Source: Spirochaetaceae bacterium
GTDB taxonomy: Bacteria > Spirochaetota > Spirochaetia > Treponematales > Treponemataceae
NCBI GenBank assembly: GCA_031272345.1
Contig: JAISTZ010000162.1
Coordinates: 1-16,943, forward strand
Direction of reading: 5' to 3'
DNA length: 16,943 nucleotides
The position numbers and the translations under genes were made by a program. Below, piece after piece: positions 1 through 5,471 of the stretch; positions within the stretch are counted from its first letter, which is position 1; every line of letters begins with the position of its first letter. A model generated the notes under the pieces. The model had not been told where the DNA came from. It did no database searches and saw only the letters and a program-made list of their open reading frames with translations.

Positions 1-1
1 G

Positions 2-319
2 CCTTCTCTGCCCGGAGCAATACCGGCCCTCCCTGGGGCAAGCGCGCCCGCTCTGCCTGGGGCGGCGCCGGCCCTTCCCGAAGCAAGCGCGCCCGCTCTG
101 CCCGGAGCAGCGCCGGCCATGCCGGGACCGCCCTCGCCCCCGGGGGCGCCCGCTTCTCTGCCTGCGCTGCCGGAAAGCGCGCCGGCCCTCCCCGGAGCAA
201 GCGCGCCCGCTCTGCCTGGAGCAGCGCCGGCCCTTCCCGAAGCAAGCGCGCCCGCTCTGCCTGGGGCAGCGCCGGCCCCGCCCGCGCCAAGCGCTCCTCC
301 GCTGCCTATAGCGCCGTAA
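2..319 (+). CDS. C-terminal part of a Pro/Ala-rich repeat protein (5' end outside window)
   Basis: This reading frame is open from the left edge to a TAA at 317-319, so about 105 C-terminal residues of a longer protein are visible. Composition is almost entirely Pro, Ala, Leu, Gly and Ser. A 15-residue unit, roughly ASAPALPGAAPALPE, recurs. An in-frame ATG at 119 exists, but the same repeats continue upstream of it, so it is probably not the start. No domain or membrane segment is visible. Pro/Ala-rich repeats of this kind often act as extended linkers or wall-spanning stalks in surface proteins, but that is inference. The gene converges on the lipoprotein gene that ends at 361. In such GC-rich repetitive DNA an open frame can arise by chance, so coding status is moderately supported, mainly by the preserved 15-residue register. 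Confidence 0.5.
   Translation, partial: PSLPGAIPALPGASAPALPGAAPALPEASAPALPGAAPAMPGPPSPPGAPASLPALPESAPALPGASAPALPGAAPALPEASAPALPGAAPAPPAPSAPPLPIAP
38..261 (+). repeat. 45-bp tandem repeat encoding a 15-residue Pro/Ala unit
   Basis: The 20-mer GCAAGCGCGCCCGCTCTGCC begins at 38, 83, 197 and 242. Two pairs are spaced by exactly 45 bases and the middle interval is 114 bases; all spacings are multiples of three. More degenerate copies of the same Pro/Ala pattern fill the gaps. The near-identity of copies at the DNA level suggests recent slippage or unequal recombination, so copy number is likely to vary between strains. Confidence 0.8.
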
Positions 320-337
320 AATCCCGCGTCCAGCCCG

Positions 338-356
338 AAAGGATTGTGTCAAGGGG
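338..356. repeat. Direct repeat copy A flanking the lipoprotein gene
   Basis: The 19-mer AAAGGATTGTGTCAAGGGG matches the copy at 1341-1359 at 17 of 19 positions, in the same orientation. It lies a few bases beyond the stop of the minus-strand lipoprotein gene. In the minus direction it contains a TTGACA hexamer, but no -10 follows at normal spacing, so it looks like a promoter remnant or a protein-binding site. Confidence 0.6.
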
Positions 357-360
357 AATG

Positions 361-1275
361 TTAAAAAGCCCGCACCGCACGGCAATGATGTTCACTGCTC
401 TTGAGTTCGTTCCACATTTCACCATTGAAATCCCGTACCCAGGCATCATAATCACCGTACTGGGACGAAGACCAGTACCAGTAGTCGGCGCCAAAGCTCC
501 CGATAATATCCCTGTTCGGATACAGGTGCAGATTCATTTCGTCTTTGCTTGGCAGGAACCAGTCGTCCCAGCCGCCGTAACTGTAGTCCGCGCAGGCTTT
601 CGCAGCCGGATGGTCGTGGCCGTGGTCAGCCGCTGTCAGCGCGGCCGTATTTGCCGCGCCTGTACCGACCAGCGTTTCGGTACTGCAATCTATGCCGTAT
701 TCGCCCCACGTGTAGGTTCCCGGCACGTCCTCGGGCGCGGCCTCAAGGTAATGGCACGTTACGCCGTTGACAGTAAAACCCTCGACGTCCATATAGAAGA
801 TGATTCCCCCCGCGGGTCCGGTATCGCCTATCGAAAACGGAAATTCCGTCACAGTAATCGTGAAGGCTTTTACAAAGTCCTTCCCCCTCCACAGGCCGTT
901 TGCGATCCGTGCGGTGATAACCGCCGTGCCCACATCCGCGGCCGTAAAGACGCCCCCGGTGATGACTGCTCCGGTGCCTCCGTGATCGGAGACGGTCCAC
1001 GTAACCGCCTTGTTCGTGGCGTCCCCAGGCTGGACCGGGCAGGTAAGGGTAAGGGACTTCCCCGGTAGAACGGCGCTCGCGCAGGTAAGGGTGATGTCTG
1101 TCACCGGGACAAAGTATCGGTCTTCAAGATACTCCTGCAACGAGTAGTGATCGCAGCTCCCGATGAACACGGCGGCCGCCGCGGCGATAAGGCAGAAGAA
1201 TACGAACCAGAAACGCCCCCGGTTAGTCGTACCGTTGTGTGCGGGAAGAGATGATTTTTTCGTCCTTCTGTTCAT
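361..1275 (-). CDS. Surface lipoprotein with Ig-like (Big_2-type) and DUF1566-type domains
   Basis: The 304-residue product has a basic N-terminus (residues 1-21), a hydrophobic stretch (22-38) and a lipobox ending Ile-Gly-Ser-Cys41, predicting a lipid-anchored exported protein. Residues about 57-143 resemble a bacterial Ig-like group 2 domain: a Val-Thr-Trp-Thr-Val core and the pattern GGVFTAADVGTAVITA. Residues about 149-304 carry hallmarks of the DUF1566 (Lcl-type) family: GDTGPAGGIIFY near the start, GTGAANTAAL, GGWDDWFLPSKDEMN, YWYWSSSQ, and a CRAVRAF end. These domains are common in multi-copy lipoproteins of treponemes; their ligand is unknown, and adhesion or carbohydrate binding is only inference. 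The ATG at 1275 has a weak AAAGG about 12 bases upstream. A promoter-like site lies at 1327-1355. An overlapping plus-strand frame is rejected as a shadow. The gene is flanked by direct repeats. Confidence 0.88.
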   Translation of the reverse strand: MNRRTKKSSLPAHNGTTNRGRFWFVFFCLIAAAAAVFIGSCDHYSLQEYLEDRYFVPVTDITLTCASAVLPGKSLTLTCPVQPGDATNKAVTWTVSDHGGTGAVITGGVFTAADVGTAVITARIANGLWRGKDFVKAFTITVTEFPFSIGDTGPAGGIIFYMDVEGFTVNGVTCHYLEAAPEDVPGTYTWGEYGIDCSTETLVGTGAANTAALTAADHGHDHPAAKACADYSYGGWDDWFLPSKDEMNLHLYPNRDIIGSFGADYWYWSSSQYGDYDAWVRDFNGEMWNELKSSEHHCRAVRAF

Positions 1276-1326
1276 CCATCACACCGAGCCTTTTGTAGCG
1301 TTATACCGGCAAACTGCCCCATGGTA

Positions 1327-1355
1327 AGTCTAGCGTGAAAAAAGGATTATGTCAA
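1327..1355 (-). promoter_or_regulatory. Sigma70-type promoter for the lipoprotein gene
   Basis: On the minus strand, TTGACA (1355-1350), 17 bases, then TAGACT (1332-1327). The predicted start near 1320 gives a leader of about 45 bases before the ATG at 1275. The -35 lies within repeat copy B. The site is inferred from sequence only. Confidence 0.65.
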
Positions 1356-1359
1356 GAGG
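1341..1359. repeat. Direct repeat copy B, containing the lipoprotein promoter -35
   Basis: AAAGGATTATGTCAAGAGG, the partner of 338-356 and 1003 bases away. On the minus strand it supplies the TTGACA -35 of the lipoprotein promoter. Confidence 0.6.
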
Positions 1360-1360
1360 G

Positions 1361-1409
1361 AAAAAGCCGGGAACCCTTCCGGCGCCCCCTGGGGGCAGAC
1401 GGCGCCGGG
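1361..1409 (-). terminator. Probable intrinsic terminator after ssb
   Basis: Reading the minus strand after the ssb stop, there is first a GC-rich stem (CCGGCGCC pairing with GGCGCCGG around a C/G-rich loop). It is followed by, and competes with, a second hairpin at 1383-1366 (GCCGG pairing with CCGGC) that runs straight into TTTTT at 1365-1361. A stem followed by a U-run is the usual rho-independent form. It lies just upstream of the lipoprotein promoter and would insulate the two genes. Confidence 0.6.
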
Positions 1410-1418
1410 GCGCTTTTC

Positions 1419-1859
1419 TTAGAAGACGGCCTCCTCTCCGCCCGGATCAGCGACCATCAGATCCTCCTGGGGGGCGCCTGAGGCATAGCTCTTGTGCAGG
1501 TCCTCGGCTTCGGAATTCTGAGCCCCCGTGAATTTCGGCTTGAACTCCACGTGCTCGGCGACGATGCGGATCTTGGAACGGTTCTTCCCCTCGCTGTCCT
1601 GCCAGCGGTCCTGTTTCAGCCTGCCCACAACCCTGACGCCCCTGCCCTTGTCGCAGGTTTCGGCGCAGACCCGCGCCAATTGACCCCAGGTGTCCACATC
1701 GAAGAAGTAGACCTCCTTTTGCAGCACCCCCTCTACGGTCTTGTAGGTCCGGTTTACCGCGACGGTCATGGTGCACACCGGCGTACCCCTGGAGGTTTCC
1801 TTGATTTCCGGTTTGCGGACCACATTGCCTTCCACGATAATTGAATTGAGTGAATTCAT
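1419..1859 (-). CDS. ssb: Single-stranded DNA-binding protein
   Basis: The 146-residue product fits the SSB family: an OB-fold of about 105 residues that coats single-stranded DNA in replication, recombination and repair. Visible markers are the opening NSIIVEGNVVRKPEI, the segment TMTVAVNRTYK, the strand EVYFFDVDTWGQLA, and GRGVRVVGRLKQDRW. The C-terminal part is a variable linker ending in an acidic tail with Glu-Glu-Ala-Val-Phe. Bacterial SSBs usually end in an Asp-rich tip closing Ile-Pro-Phe, so this tip is atypical but keeps the acidic residues and terminal Phe. The ATG at 1859 is preferred over a TTG at 1865 because AGAGGAG sits six bases before it. The gene is divergent from the motility cluster, followed by a probable terminator, and not next to rpsF or rpsR, its common bacterial neighbours. 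Confidence 0.93.
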   Translation of the reverse strand: MNSLNSIIVEGNVVRKPEIKETSRGTPVCTMTVAVNRTYKTVEGVLQKEVYFFDVDTWGQLARVCAETCDKGRGVRVVGRLKQDRWQDSEGKNRSKIRIVAEHVEFKPKFTGAQNSEAEDLHKSYASGAPQEDLMVADPGGEEAVF

Positions 1860-1946
1860 ACGCAACTCCTCTTAAAGATTTCCGGCAGCCGCGCCCTGTT
1901 TTTTCCGGAGCGCGGTACCTACATTGATATAGGGGGCGACATGACG

Positions 1947-1995
1947 TTTTTGGTCACTTTTTTTAAATTTTCTTGCTTTTTTTTGCATTTTTTTT
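1947..1995. other. Phased A/T tracts, probably intrinsically curved DNA
   Basis: Runs of T (or AAATTTT) occur at 1947-1951, 1958-1964, 1965-1971, 1977-1984 and 1988-1995. Their centres are about 9 to 12 bases apart, close to one helical turn. This segment lies between the divergent ssb and flbD starts in otherwise GC-rich DNA. It could bend DNA, act as an UP-like element for the promoter at 2003-2031, or bind a nucleoid protein; which of these is inference. Confidence 0.6.
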
Positions 1996-2002
1996 CTCCG
2001 GC

Positions 2003-2031
2003 TTGACGGAATTTCCCTTTAGGGTGATAAT
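2003..2031 (+). promoter_or_regulatory. Sigma70-type promoter for the motility cluster
   Basis: TTGACG (2003-2008), 17 bases, GATAAT (2026-2031). The ATG of flbD begins at 2038, six bases after the -10, so the transcript would start at or beside the start codon. A sigma70-type rather than sigma28-type motility promoter fits what is known of spirochaetes. Confidence 0.75.
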
Positions 2032-2037
2032 AGGGCG

Positions 2038-2235
2038 ATGATAGATGTGCACCGGCTTGACGGAAAACGGTATTGGATAAATCCTCACCAGATAGAAACA
2101 ATCACCGTCAACCCCGATGTCACGCTCACGATGCTTTCGGGCAAAGCTGTCGTCGTAAGGGATGGGCCGGAAGAAATAATTCAGAAAATAATCGCCTACC
2201 GGAAACAAATCGGCGCTTTCGGTAATGAAGCATAA
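2038..2235 (+). CDS. flbD: FlbD-family flagellar protein
   Basis: This 65-residue protein matches the small FlbD/YlzI-type family found in spirochaete and firmicute flagellar operons. It opens MIDVHRLDGKRYWINPHQIE, followed by a Thr-Leu-Ser-Gly-Lys turn and an amphipathic C-terminal helix (EEIIQKIIAYRKQ). Members are typically 60-80 residues and lie next to motA; the molecular role is poorly defined. It should not be confused with the Caulobacter regulator also called FlbD. An in-frame stop at 2020-2022 leaves ATG 2038 as the only credible start. No Shine-Dalgarno lies at proper distance, and the -10 box ends six bases upstream, suggesting leaderless expression. The stop sits in the loop of an inverted repeat. 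It is the first gene of the motility cluster here, whereas in Treponema pallidum flgE precedes it. Confidence 0.9.
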   Translation: MIDVHRLDGKRYWINPHQIETITVNPDVTLTMLSGKAVVVRDGPEEIIQKIIAYRKQIGAFGNEA

Positions 2236-2248
2236 TAAATTACCGAAA
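2217..2248. promoter_or_regulatory. Perfect 10-bp inverted repeat spanning the flbD stop codon
   Basis: TTTCGGTAAT (2217-2226) and ATTACCGAAA (2239-2248) are exact inverted copies around a 12-base loop that holds the flbD TAA. No U-run follows, so it is not a standard terminator. It could be an mRNA hairpin limiting read-through to, or stabilising, the motA message, or an operator. It lies in the AT-rich 51-base gap before motA. Confidence 0.6.
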
Positions 2249-2286
2249 ATATAACTATGTAATTTCTTGGGCCCTTGGGGGGATAC

Positions 2287-3069
2287 ATGGATTTAGCGAC
2301 AATTATCGGAATGGCCGGCGGCACGATGGCCCTGATCTTCTCGGTCCTCACGTCCGGCGGCTCCCTGTGGGGAATTTTCGACATCCCGTCTCTCATTTTC
2401 GTTATCGGCGGTTCGTTCTTCGCCCTGTTCAACGGCGCGTCGATCGCCCAGGTGCTCGGCATGTGCACGTCCATAGGCCGGGCCTTCAGGACCTTCGATT
2501 TCGGGTCTGAGAACATCATCCGCACCCTGGTTCAGCTTGCGGAAAAGGCCCGCCGGGAGGGAATCCTTGCCCTGGAAGAGGGCATCGAGGAAATGAGCGA
2601 CGACTTCATGAAGACCGGCATCCGCCTGGTGGTGGACGGTATCGACGGCGCAGTCATCCGCACCATCATGGAAAACGAGATGAGCCAGTGCGAGGGCCGC
2701 CACATGAATGTCATCAGTATGCTGAGCTTCTGGGGAAGCGTCGGCCCCGGATTCGGCATGATGGGCACGGTCATCGGGCTCATCGGTATGCTCCGGAACC
2801 TGGAGGACAAGTCCTCCCTGGGGCCGAACATGGCGGTCGCCCTGGTCACCACCCTCTACGGGTCCCTCATGGTCAACTGGCTCCTGAGCCCCTGGTCCCA
2901 GAAACTGGGCCGCCAGAACAGCGACGAAATGGCCACCAAGGAAATCATCATCGAGGGGGTGCTCTCCATTCAGGCCGGGGACAACCCCCGTATCCTTGCT
3001 CAAAAACTGCTCACCTATCTTCCGCCGGCAAAGCAGGCAAAACTCTCCAAGGAACTTTTGAACGAGTAA
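2287..3069 (+). CDS. motA: Flagellar motor stator protein MotA
   Basis: MotA (260 residues from ATG 2287) forms the ion-conducting stator with MotB in the inner membrane and pushes on the rotor. Four membrane segments are visible, at about 1-20, 28-48, 148-168 and 182-200. The cytoplasmic loop between the second pair is long and charged (FDFGSENIIRTLVQLAEKAR onward), as the family requires. The conserved third-segment motif GPGFGMMGTVIGLIGML and the fourth-segment region MAVALVTTLYGSLMVNWLL, with the important prolines, are intact. ATG 2287 is preferred to a TTG at 2275 because a GGGGGG Shine-Dalgarno-like run sits just before it and the protein then opens MDLATIIGMAGG, like other MotA. motB follows after 12 bases. 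Confidence 0.97.
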   Translation: MDLATIIGMAGGTMALIFSVLTSGGSLWGIFDIPSLIFVIGGSFFALFNGASIAQVLGMCTSIGRAFRTFDFGSENIIRTLVQLAEKARREGILALEEGIEEMSDDFMKTGIRLVVDGIDGAVIRTIMENEMSQCEGRHMNVISMLSFWGSVGPGFGMMGTVIGLIGMLRNLEDKSSLGPNMAVALVTTLYGSLMVNWLLSPWSQKLGRQNSDEMATKEIIIEGVLSIQAGDNPRILAQKLLTYLPPAKQAKLSKELLNE

Positions 3070-3081
3070 CAGGGGGACAGG

Positions 3082-3795
3082 ATGGCACGGAAAAAAAAAG
3101 AAGCGGAAAAACCCACAAACGAATGGCTCGGCACCTACGGGGACATGATCACCCTGATGCTCTGCTTCTTCGTCATGCTCTATAACCCCTCGGAAGTGGA
3201 CATCGTGCAGCTTGAGTCCCTCAACGCGACCCTCCAGGGCGAACCGGACAGGGGGGGGGTCTCCCTTTCCTCCGGCCGCCTCTCGGACATGGGGAACAAC
3301 ATCAACGCCCTGCCCTCGGTGGACAAGGGCAAAACCCTGGGCCCCACGGCAATCAAGGCGGTCAGCCTCTTTACCCCGGACATCAAAAGCAACAAAATAA
3401 CGATCACGAGCGACGAGCGGGGCATCGTCATCACCCTGGCGTCGGACGCTTTTTTTGCCCCCGGAAGCGCGGAGCTCAACCTGGACGAAACCCGGGAGAC
3501 CCTGATCCGCCTCTCGCGGTTCCTCGCGTCCGGCGACTTAAAGGGGCGGAAATTCCGCGTGGAGGGGCACACGGACGACACCACCCCCCCGTCCCAGTGG
3601 AAGAGCAATTGGGAGCTTTCCAGCGCCAGGGCTATAAACGTTTTGACCCAATTAGCCGATTATGGAGTAGACGAGAACCGGTTTTCCGTTGCCGGTTACG
3701 CGGACACCCGCCCCAAATTCTCGAACGACACGGAGGAGGGACGGTCGTATAACAGGCGTGTGGATATAATTATCCTGGACGAAGGTCATTTTTAA
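3082..3795 (+). CDS. motB: Flagellar motor stator protein MotB
   Basis: MotB (237 residues) anchors the stator to peptidoglycan. It has a basic N-terminus (MARKKK) and one membrane segment at about 16-34. Asp21, in the motif WLGTYGDMITLMLCFF, corresponds to the ion-binding aspartate. A periplasmic linker follows, then an OmpA-like peptidoglycan-binding domain at about 110-235, with VEGHTDDT near 160-167 and a final NRRVDIIIL. It is shorter than the enteric protein. An AGGGGG/CAGG ribosome site lies directly upstream. The gene carries three homopolymer runs: A9 at 3091-3099, G9 at 3251-3259 and C7 at 3594-3600. A one-base slip in the G9 tract would truncate the protein soon after residue 57, in the linker before the peptidoglycan-binding domain. 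Confidence 0.96.
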   Translation: MARKKKEAEKPTNEWLGTYGDMITLMLCFFVMLYNPSEVDIVQLESLNATLQGEPDRGGVSLSSGRLSDMGNNINALPSVDKGKTLGPTAIKAVSLFTPDIKSNKITITSDERGIVITLASDAFFAPGSAELNLDETRETLIRLSRFLASGDLKGRKFRVEGHTDDTTPPSQWKSNWELSSARAINVLTQLADYGVDENRFSVAGYADTRPKFSNDTEEGRSYNRRVDIIILDEGHF

Positions 3796-3810
3796 GGGCG
3801 CCCCTCCGGG

Positions 3811-3839
3811 TTGACAATCCGGCCCGGCGCCTGTATAGT
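3811..3839 (+). promoter_or_regulatory. Internal sigma70-type promoter before fliL
   Basis: A perfect TTGACA (3811-3816), 17 bases, then TATAGT (3834-3839, one mismatch to consensus) fill the 58-base motB-fliL gap. The ATG of fliL is only 14 bases after the -10, so the leader would be about seven bases and would keep only part of the AAGGAAGGA ribosome site at 3841-3849. Such a site would let fliL-fliP be expressed apart from the stator genes. Confidence 0.72.
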
Positions 3840-3853
3840 TAAGGAAGGAATCT

Positions 3854-4417
3854 ATGGCTGACGAGGAAAATTTAGGCTTAAACGAAGAAGAAGCCGCCGA
3901 CGGGGCGGACAAAAAAAAGAAGAAGGGCGGTTCAGTCAAAATGGCGGGACTGATCCCCATGCTGCTCAAGTGGGGCGCCATAGGCATCGGTGCGATTATT
4001 CTCATCGTAACGGTGGTCATCGTCACCATGAGGATTATGAGGGGGAACGCCAGCGCCCAGGCGGTGGTGCCCATTTCCCAGGAATACCAGGGCAGGCGGG
4101 AGGTCCTGGACTGGTACCAGTCCATCGGAACCATCAACAGCAAGACGAGCGACCCCATCCCCGCGTCGATCACCGTGGAGCCCGTGCTGGGCTACAAGCA
4201 GGCGGACAAGGCCACGTCCACGGAAATCACCTCCCGGCAGGTGGAAATCAAGGACTTCCTCAGGCGGTATTTCGCGGAAAAAACAGCCGAGGACTTAAAG
4301 CCCTATAACGAGGAAAAACTCGCCATAGAGATCCGCAATTCAATCAACGACGATATTCTGACAACCTCGAAGATTCGGGACGTAAAGTTTTTAAAGCTCG
4401 ACGTTGTCGAACAATAG
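3854..4417 (+). CDS. fliL: Flagellar basal body-associated protein FliL
   Basis: This 187-residue protein has the FliL layout. An acidic then Lys-rich cytoplasmic tail (about 1-29) precedes one membrane helix (about 40-60, GAIGIGAIILIVTVVIVTM), and the rest is periplasmic. The C-terminal region has the family pattern RQVEIKDFLRRYFAEKTAEDL, a helix, and a final strand VKFLKLDVVEQ. FliL surrounds or stabilises the MotA/MotB stators and lies between motB and fliM in spirochaetes. An AAGGAAGGA run ends four bases before the ATG. A strong promoter-like sequence stands immediately upstream. An A8 tract at 3911-3918 encodes part of the lysine stretch. Confidence 0.92.
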   Translation: MADEENLGLNEEEAADGADKKKKKGGSVKMAGLIPMLLKWGAIGIGAIILIVTVVIVTMRIMRGNASAQAVVPISQEYQGRREVLDWYQSIGTINSKTSDPIPASITVEPVLGYKQADKATSTEITSRQVEIKDFLRRYFAEKTAEDLKPYNEEKLAIEIRNSINDDILTTSKIRDVKFLKLDVVEQ

Positions 4418-4433
4418 GAGAAGAAGGGCATAG

Positions 4434-5471
4434 ATGAACGAAGTTCTGTCCCAGGATGAGATAGACCAATTACTCCTCGCCATAAGCTCCGGCAACACCG
4501 ACACCAAGGACTTCAAGCAGGTAAGCGACACCCGTAAAATCAAAATTTACGACTTCAAGCGGCCCGACAAATTCTCAAAGGAACAGATTCGCACCGTGTC
4601 CATCATGCACGAGACCTTCGCCCGGCTCACCACCACGAGCCTCTCGGCGCAGCTCCGCAGCCTGGTGCATGTGCACGTCGCCTCCGTGGACCAGCTCACC
4701 TACGAGGAATTCATCCGCTCCATCCCCACGCCCACAACCCTGGCGGTGATCAACATGGACCCCCTCAAGGGGAAAGCCATTCTGGAGATAGACCCGGCGA
4801 TCACCTTCACCATGATAGACCGGCTCTTCGGGGGAACCGGCCAGGGCGCCAAGGTGCAGCGGGACCTCACGGACATCGAGCAGTCCGTCATGGAGGGGAT
4901 CATCGTGCGGATTCTGGCGAACATGCGGGAGGCCTGGACCCAGGTGATCGACCTGCGCCCCAGGCTCGGCCAAATCGAGACGAACCCCCAGTTCGCCCAG
5001 ATCGTCCCCCCGTCGGACATGGTGGTCCTGGTCACCCTGGAAACAAAGGTCGGGGACGAAGAGGGCATGATGAACTTCTGCCTCCCCTACATCACCATAG
5101 AGCCCATCATTTCAAAGCTGTCCTCCCAGTTCTGGTTTTCGTCAATCCGGCGCAGCTCCACAACCCAGTACCTGGGGGTGCTCAAACAGAAGCTCGCCGA
5201 CGTCGACATGGACGTGATTGCCGAGGTCGGCTCCATCAACGTGCCGATCCGGGACGTCCTGGCCCTCAAATCCGGGGACATCGTAAAGCTGGCGAATGTC
5301 AAAGTCGGGGACCCCCTCATCCTGAGGGTGGGGAACAGGAAAAAATTCCTGTGCCAGCCGGGGATTGTGGGCAAAAAAATGGCCGTGCAGGTGATCGGCA
5401 GGCTCAAAAACGAAGGCGATGCTGAGGAAGTCGAAGAATTAGCCGTAGAAGGAGACGAATCGTATGAGTGA
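4434..5471 (+). CDS. fliM: Flagellar motor switch protein FliM
   Basis: FliM (345 residues) is the middle C-ring protein that binds phosphorylated CheY and sets rotation direction. The CheY-binding peptide is at residues 5-14 (LSQDEIDQLL). The central CheC-like domain (about 40-230) includes the conserved LFGGTGQ turn and the family helices around HETFARLTTTSLSAQLRSLV. The C-terminal SpoA domain (about 255-330) includes VPIRDVLALKSGDIVKL and is expected to contact FliN/FliY. An AGGAGAAGAAGGG ribosome site precedes the ATG. The last 8 bases overlap fliY, so translation of the two is probably coupled, matching their shared assembly. Confidence 0.97.
   Translation: MNEVLSQDEIDQLLLAISSGNTDTKDFKQVSDTRKIKIYDFKRPDKFSKEQIRTVSIMHETFARLTTTSLSAQLRSLVHVHVASVDQLTYEEFIRSIPTPTTLAVINMDPLKGKAILEIDPAITFTMIDRLFGGTGQGAKVQRDLTDIEQSVMEGIIVRILANMREAWTQVIDLRPRLGQIETNPQFAQIVPPSDMVVLVTLETKVGDEEGMMNFCLPYITIEPIISKLSSQFWFSSIRRSSTTQYLGVLKQKLADVDMDVIAEVGSINVPIRDVLALKSGDIVKLANVKVGDPLILRVGNRKKFLCQPGIVGKKMAVQVIGRLKNEGDAEEVEELAVEGDESYE

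Noticed and set aside
38..261. CRISPR-like array at the left edge
   Set aside because: Repeats are in frame, spacers are themselves degenerate copies of the same Pro/Ala code, and spacing is 45 and 114 bases.
324..352. Minus-strand promoter at repeat copy A
   Set aside because: TTGACA is present at 352-347, but the hexamer 17 bases on is ACGCGG, which is not a -10.
346..1068. Long plus-strand reading frame of 240 codons over the lipoprotein gene
   Set aside because: The minus strand there has a full domain pattern (lipobox, Ig-like, DUF1566), a promoter and a start; the plus frame has no recognisable protein features.
2293..3003. Long antisense frame over motA, and similar ones over fliY, fliP, the 7975 gene, pheS, the peptidase and the ABC genes
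   Set aside because: They mirror GC-rich coding strands, are His/Gly/Glu or Arg/Pro-rich, lack ribosome sites, and lie opposite genes with clear family motifs.
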